From positions 1-57,130 of the forward strand of contig NZ_BJCF01000028.1 of NCBI RefSeq assembly GCF_005402965.1: a DNA stretch of 57,130 nucleotides. The letters run 5' to 3'. This document shows positions 54,080 through 57,130 of the stretch, piece by piece. This stretch comes from Dolichospermum planctonicum (GTDB lineage Bacteria; Cyanobacteriota; Cyanobacteriia; Cyanobacteriales; Nostocaceae). The notes beneath the pieces are model-generated. The model searched no databases. It saw only the letters and a program-made list of their open reading frames with translations, and had not been told where the DNA came from. The position numbers and the translations under genes are program-made. Within the stretch, counting starts at the first letter, position 1. The number at the start of each line of letters is the position of its first letter.

Positions 54080-56308
54080 ATGACTGGGCGATCGCTTACT
54101 GCATCTATAGAGGGTATCGAGAAAGCAAAAAAAGCTTTGCGAAGTAATAGCTTAAATCAAACAGCCTTAGCTATAGAGTTAGAGCTTTCTCGTTCAACTG
54201 TTACTAATTTCTTTCGTCAGATACCAATTGAACGCTGGAATTTTGAGGAAATTTGCAGAAAACTAGGTTTAGACTGGCAAGATATTGTTGATATAACAGC
54301 AAACGAAACTGAAATTGAGGAAATTGAAAATCCTATATTTAAAGATCCTAATTTTTTAGGACGTGAGGAAGATATAGCAAATATCAACAACCTAGTTAAT
54401 GAAGGTAAAAAAGTTATTTTGATTAAAGCTGAGGGTGGTATCGGTAAAACAACCTTGGCTGAAAATTGGTTTAAAATTCAACGTTGCGATTATTTAAAAC
54501 TTAATGTAGGTACAACATCTCAAACCATTAAATCACTTGAAGAATGGTTAATATCTCAATTAAAAGAAACTTTTAAAATTACACCAGCACAAAATTTTGG
54601 TAATATGTTGGATCAACTGACAACGCAACTACAGAAGCAAAAAATTGGTATTTTAATTGATAATCTTGAACCTGCTCTTAAAAATGGTAAATTTATAGAA
54701 CCACATCAGAATTATGTAGATTTATTGGAAATACTTGCTAATCAAAATATTCAAGGGATTACCATTATTACAAGTCGTGAGCAGATTTATGAGCATAAAA
54801 TTTTCAGGTTGTCAACTTTTTATAATTATGATTTAGAGGGATTAAATGAAAAAACATGGCAAGAGTATTTTGAAAATAAACAGATCATAATATATAATGA
54901 TTATTTAAATGCAATATGGCGAAATTATGGCGGTAATGCTGAGGCTATGTCTTTGCTTGCTGCTGATATTTTAAAGGAGTCAAAAGGAGATTTAAAGGCT
55001 TACTGGCAAGATAACAGTGAGGACTTATTAAGACATCGTTCTTTAGAACAACTTGTAAAATCTCAGTTTGATAAACTCAAAAATGATAATTTACAGGCTT
55101 ATAATTTACTCTGTCGTGTAGGAGTTTATCCTAATCAAGATATTAATTTACCAGAGATATGGTTATCTTGTTTACTTTGGGATGTACCTAAGAATAGACA
55201 GAAGCGAGTGATTAATGATTTACTATCAAGCTGTTTGATTAAAAAGCGAGATGAATGTTATTATTTACATACTATTATCAGGATACAGGCTATATATGAA
55301 TTTAATTTATTGGTTCAGAACCATAATATCAATATACTCATTTTAAAAAGTAAAATTGACGATATTATTCTCAATCATCAGAATATACAATCTTTCTTGA
55401 ACAGCATTAATCAAAAATTATTTTTTGTTTCTGAATGCTATAAAAAATCAGCATTTATAGCAGTGCATTTAGCATATTTATTAAGATTTAATGAAAACAT
55501 TAACAATCAAGACAACAATAAATATTATGAACTTGCTTCTAGAATTGATAAATCTTTCAAGATTTTATTTAAAGGACTTGAATTTGTAGTAAATTCTTTT
55601 TTTGAAGAAATAGAGAACTACTATGCTAGTAGACTTAGGGATTATATTAATAAAACAATGCCTAGTATTTCCATGAAGATAAAAAATATCAAGTATCACC
55701 CAAAATTTTTAAATTTTGTAATCCAGGATATTTATCCTTTACTACCTAATTTTATAGATAAACATATATTGGATGTTTATGAGAACTATCTTGAGATGCT
55801 AAGTTTTTTGAAGACAAATGTTTTGAATGATAAAATATGTAATTTGCAGTTTGAAATATTTATATCATCATTATCTTTTGAGCAAATAAACAATATTATT
55901 GAGAATAAAGGTTTTGATGAAATAAAATTTAGATGCTTAAATATGGGTAATAACATAATATCCAGACTTACATTTACATTAGATGAATTTAAAGACTTAA
56001 TAATTGGAGATTTAAGTCAATATCAAGAAAATAGTAACATTTGTATTTCAAGTATTCGTAGTCAAAAATCAGAAGTTAAATCTTCAGAATTAAGCAAGAG
56101 ATTGGTTTTTTATGAAAATCCATATTTACAAGAACAATGGAAATTAATGTATAAAGATATTAATATACTCAGGGACTATTATGATGCTAATTTATTACTT
56201 ACATATTGCTTACATCTTAGTTCCCCAGAAATTCGCTCTTATATCGAAGAAACCCTACTATTACCCATTGAAGAAATAGAAAAACGCCCATTCAAATATC
56301 AAGAATAA
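54080..56308 (+). CDS. HTH-STAND (NB-ARC-type) NTPase
   Basis: A 742-residue protein. Residues 1-72 form the cyanobacterial HTH found at the head of several NACHT/NB-ARC proteins (IEKAKKALRSNSLNQTALAI, ELSRSTVTNFFRQ, ICRKLGLDWQDIV). The NB-ARC module (about 90-400) has NFLGREED, Walker A EGGIGKTT (118-125), Walker B IGILIDNLE (189-197), sensor TSR (231-233), GGNAEAM (284-290, the GxP-like site) and a winged helix ending in LHTIIR. The C-terminal region (about 410-742) is helical, A+T-rich and without TPR or WD repeats I can recognise. STAND proteins switch on after sensing a trigger, and many are anti-phage. No effector domain is identifiable. It is next to a nuclease-like gene and a VapBC pair. 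Confidence 0.8.
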   Translation: MTGRSLTASIEGIEKAKKALRSNSLNQTALAIELELSRSTVTNFFRQIPIERWNFEEICRKLGLDWQDIVDITANETEIEEIENPIFKDPNFLGREEDIANINNLVNEGKKVILIKAEGGIGKTTLAENWFKIQRCDYLKLNVGTTSQTIKSLEEWLISQLKETFKITPAQNFGNMLDQLTTQLQKQKIGILIDNLEPALKNGKFIEPHQNYVDLLEILANQNIQGITIITSREQIYEHKIFRLSTFYNYDLEGLNEKTWQEYFENKQIIIYNDYLNAIWRNYGGNAEAMSLLAADILKESKGDLKAYWQDNSEDLLRHRSLEQLVKSQFDKLKNDNLQAYNLLCRVGVYPNQDINLPEIWLSCLLWDVPKNRQKRVINDLLSSCLIKKRDECYYLHTIIRIQAIYEFNLLVQNHNINILILKSKIDDIILNHQNIQSFLNSINQKLFFVSECYKKSAFIAVHLAYLLRFNENINNQDNNKYYELASRIDKSFKILFKGLEFVVNSFFEEIENYYASRLRDYINKTMPSISMKIKNIKYHPKFLNFVIQDIYPLLPNFIDKHILDVYENYLEMLSFLKTNVLNDKICNLQFEIFISSLSFEQINNIIENKGFDEIKFRCLNMGNNIISRLTFTLDEFKDLIIGDLSQYQENSNICISSIRSQKSEVKSSELSKRLVFYENPYLQEQWKLMYKDINILRDYYDANLLLTYCLHLSSPEIRSYIEETLLLPIEEIEKRPFKYQE

Positions 56309-56454
56309 ACTGTCTCATTTTTGTAATCAAATCATCTTAGTAAATATGTATGCTATAATAAAGCTAAGTTGATTGAGTAAACTATAAACTACTGGTATAG
56401 TATATAAATTGTAGTTAAGAAAACCCTTGTGTTACCACTGGAGATTGACCAAAA

Positions 56455-56676
56455 ATGCTAAACCAATCTATTGCCAAAATGACTTTACAGGATTTAGAAT
56501 CCTTAATTAATAGAATTGTTGATGAAAGAATTAATCAGGTTAATCTTGGTAAACGCAACAACATAGAAAAAACTGAAATTGTTCAAAAAATACATACCCT
56601 GCAAGAAAACTTAAAGCAAAAATATGGAGAATTTTCTGATTTGACAGAATTATTACGAGAAGATAGAGAGAGATGA
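56455..56676 (+). CDS. VapB-like antitoxin
   Basis: A 73-residue helical, charged protein: MLNQSIAKMTLQDLESLINR and IVDERINQVN, with the C-terminal FSDLTELLREDRER that typically contacts the toxin. It overlaps the PIN-domain gene by four bases (ATGA), the usual VapBC arrangement. It lacks the AbrB or ribbon-helix-helix signature, as many cyanobacterial antitoxins of this kind do. Confidence 0.75.
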   Translation: MLNQSIAKMTLQDLESLINRIVDERINQVNLGKRNNIEKTEIVQKIHTLQENLKQKYGEFSDLTELLREDRER

Positions 56677-57071
56677 TCACAGATAAAATTGTCATTGATA
56701 GCAGTGTAGCCATTAAATGGTTTATTGCTCAAGATTATTCATTAGAAGCAAATAAAATTCTTGATGCTTATCAAGCACAACAAATTACCTTGATTGCACC
56801 AGACTTAATTTATGCAGAAATTGGTAATATTGTTTGGAAAATACAGCGATTTCAAGGTTTAACTAATCACGAAGCTGAGATGATACTTGATTTATTTCAG
56901 CAAATACAGTTAAAAATATTTCCTGCTGATGAATTATTAAAAGATGCCTATCAGTTTGCAGTCAATTATCAAAGAACCGTCTATGATAGCCTTTACGTAG
57001 TTTTAACCCACATTCCGCACCCTGAACTGTCACAGATCAAAAAAGCAGAGATAGTAGTACATAATAACTAA
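56673..57071 (+). CDS. VapC-like PIN-domain toxin with atypical C-terminus
   Basis: A 132-residue PIN-domain protein: VIDSSVAIKWF (first catalytic Asp9), LIAPDLIYAEIGNIVWK (conserved Glu) and TVYDSLYVVL (third acid, Asp). After this the family should have a strand with the fourth acid (the T-A-D/T-x-D motif), but the sequence reads THIPHPELSQIKKAEIVVHNN and ends. The last strand seems replaced, perhaps by an indel or a deletion. The enzyme would be an RNase that cuts tRNA or rRNA; its activity is doubtful. The gene ends 59 bases from the window edge. Confidence 0.75.
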   Translation: MITDKIVIDSSVAIKWFIAQDYSLEANKILDAYQAQQITLIAPDLIYAEIGNIVWKIQRFQGLTNHEAEMILDLFQQIQLKIFPADELLKDAYQFAVNYQRTVYDSLYVVLTHIPHPELSQIKKAEIVVHNN

Positions 57072-57130
57072 CGATCAATTAAAGAGAAATAAGCTTAATG
57101 AGAATACATATCATTAAAAGGGGGGTGGTG

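Overview
The window reads as chromosomal DNA of a filamentous, heterocystous-type cyanobacterium (order Nostocales; an Anabaena/Dolichospermum-like genome is my inference). Evidence: about 18 HIP1 octamers (gcgatcgc), low G+C, heptamer tandem repeats (18 exact copies of TTACCCA at 19.8 kb), many small dispersed palindromes and MITE-like elements, and cyanobacterial marker genes (ycf39, an NblR-type regulator, DUF2949, DUF1400, zinc-ribbon Ser/Thr kinases, a glycine-rich RRM protein). I see no rRNA, tRNA or CRISPR array.

Layout. 0-3 kb: a decayed IS200/IS605-type tnpB, an LCP-family wall/glycan ligase gene and a frameshifted small membrane-protein gene. 3-4.5 kb: an AI-2E/PerM-type permease and an unlisted 48-residue ORF. 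4.5-12.1 kb: three P-loop ATPases on one strand; two are paralogous fusions of a cytoplasmic AAA ATPase, one membrane helix and a branched-chain-amino-acid-type periplasmic binding domain. 12.2-15 kb: glutaredoxin-like protein, ycf39, NAD kinase. 15-17.3 kb: small accessory genes: a DUF1036-like pseudogene, a HigBA-type toxin-antitoxin pair between direct repeats, and a DUF2283/DUF4258 pair. 17.5-41 kb: mostly housekeeping: an NblR-type regulator, DUF192, a PLP aminotransferase, trpC, lpdA, envelope proteins, truB, a DUF1400 hydrolase, an RRM protein, fasciclin, ligA, glycerophosphodiesterase, chrA, a secreted protease-TPR protein and putA.

40.5-45.2 kb is an accessory island between putA and a BtuF-like gene. 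It holds a tightly coupled winged-helix / ATPase module, a GNAT-like gene overlapping an orphan gene, a 130-bp MITE and an overlapping small-gene pair that looks like toxin and immunity. The ATPase carries a candidate PD-(D/E)XK nuclease motif and a C-terminal helix-hairpin-helix. 45.4-52.4 kb: BtuF-like protein, PaaK-like adenylating enzyme and two tandem membrane Ser/Thr kinases. 52.4-57.1 kb is a second accessory island: a small ORF, a gene with two in-frame stops, a RecB/MGME1-like nuclease lacking the usual catalytic lysine, an HTH-STAND ATPase behind a promoter with three TGTATGA repeats, and a VapBC pair whose toxin has an altered C terminus.

The best candidates for an undescribed system are the ATPase-nuclease-HhH module (40580-42961), the AAA-TM-binding-protein receptor pair (4583-10497), and the HTH-STAND gene beside the divergent nuclease (53261-56308). 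Several genes carry one or two simple inactivating changes (frameshift, TAG, TGA or TAA), so the genome is either decaying or has local base errors. All family names come from my own recognition of motifs; no database was searched.
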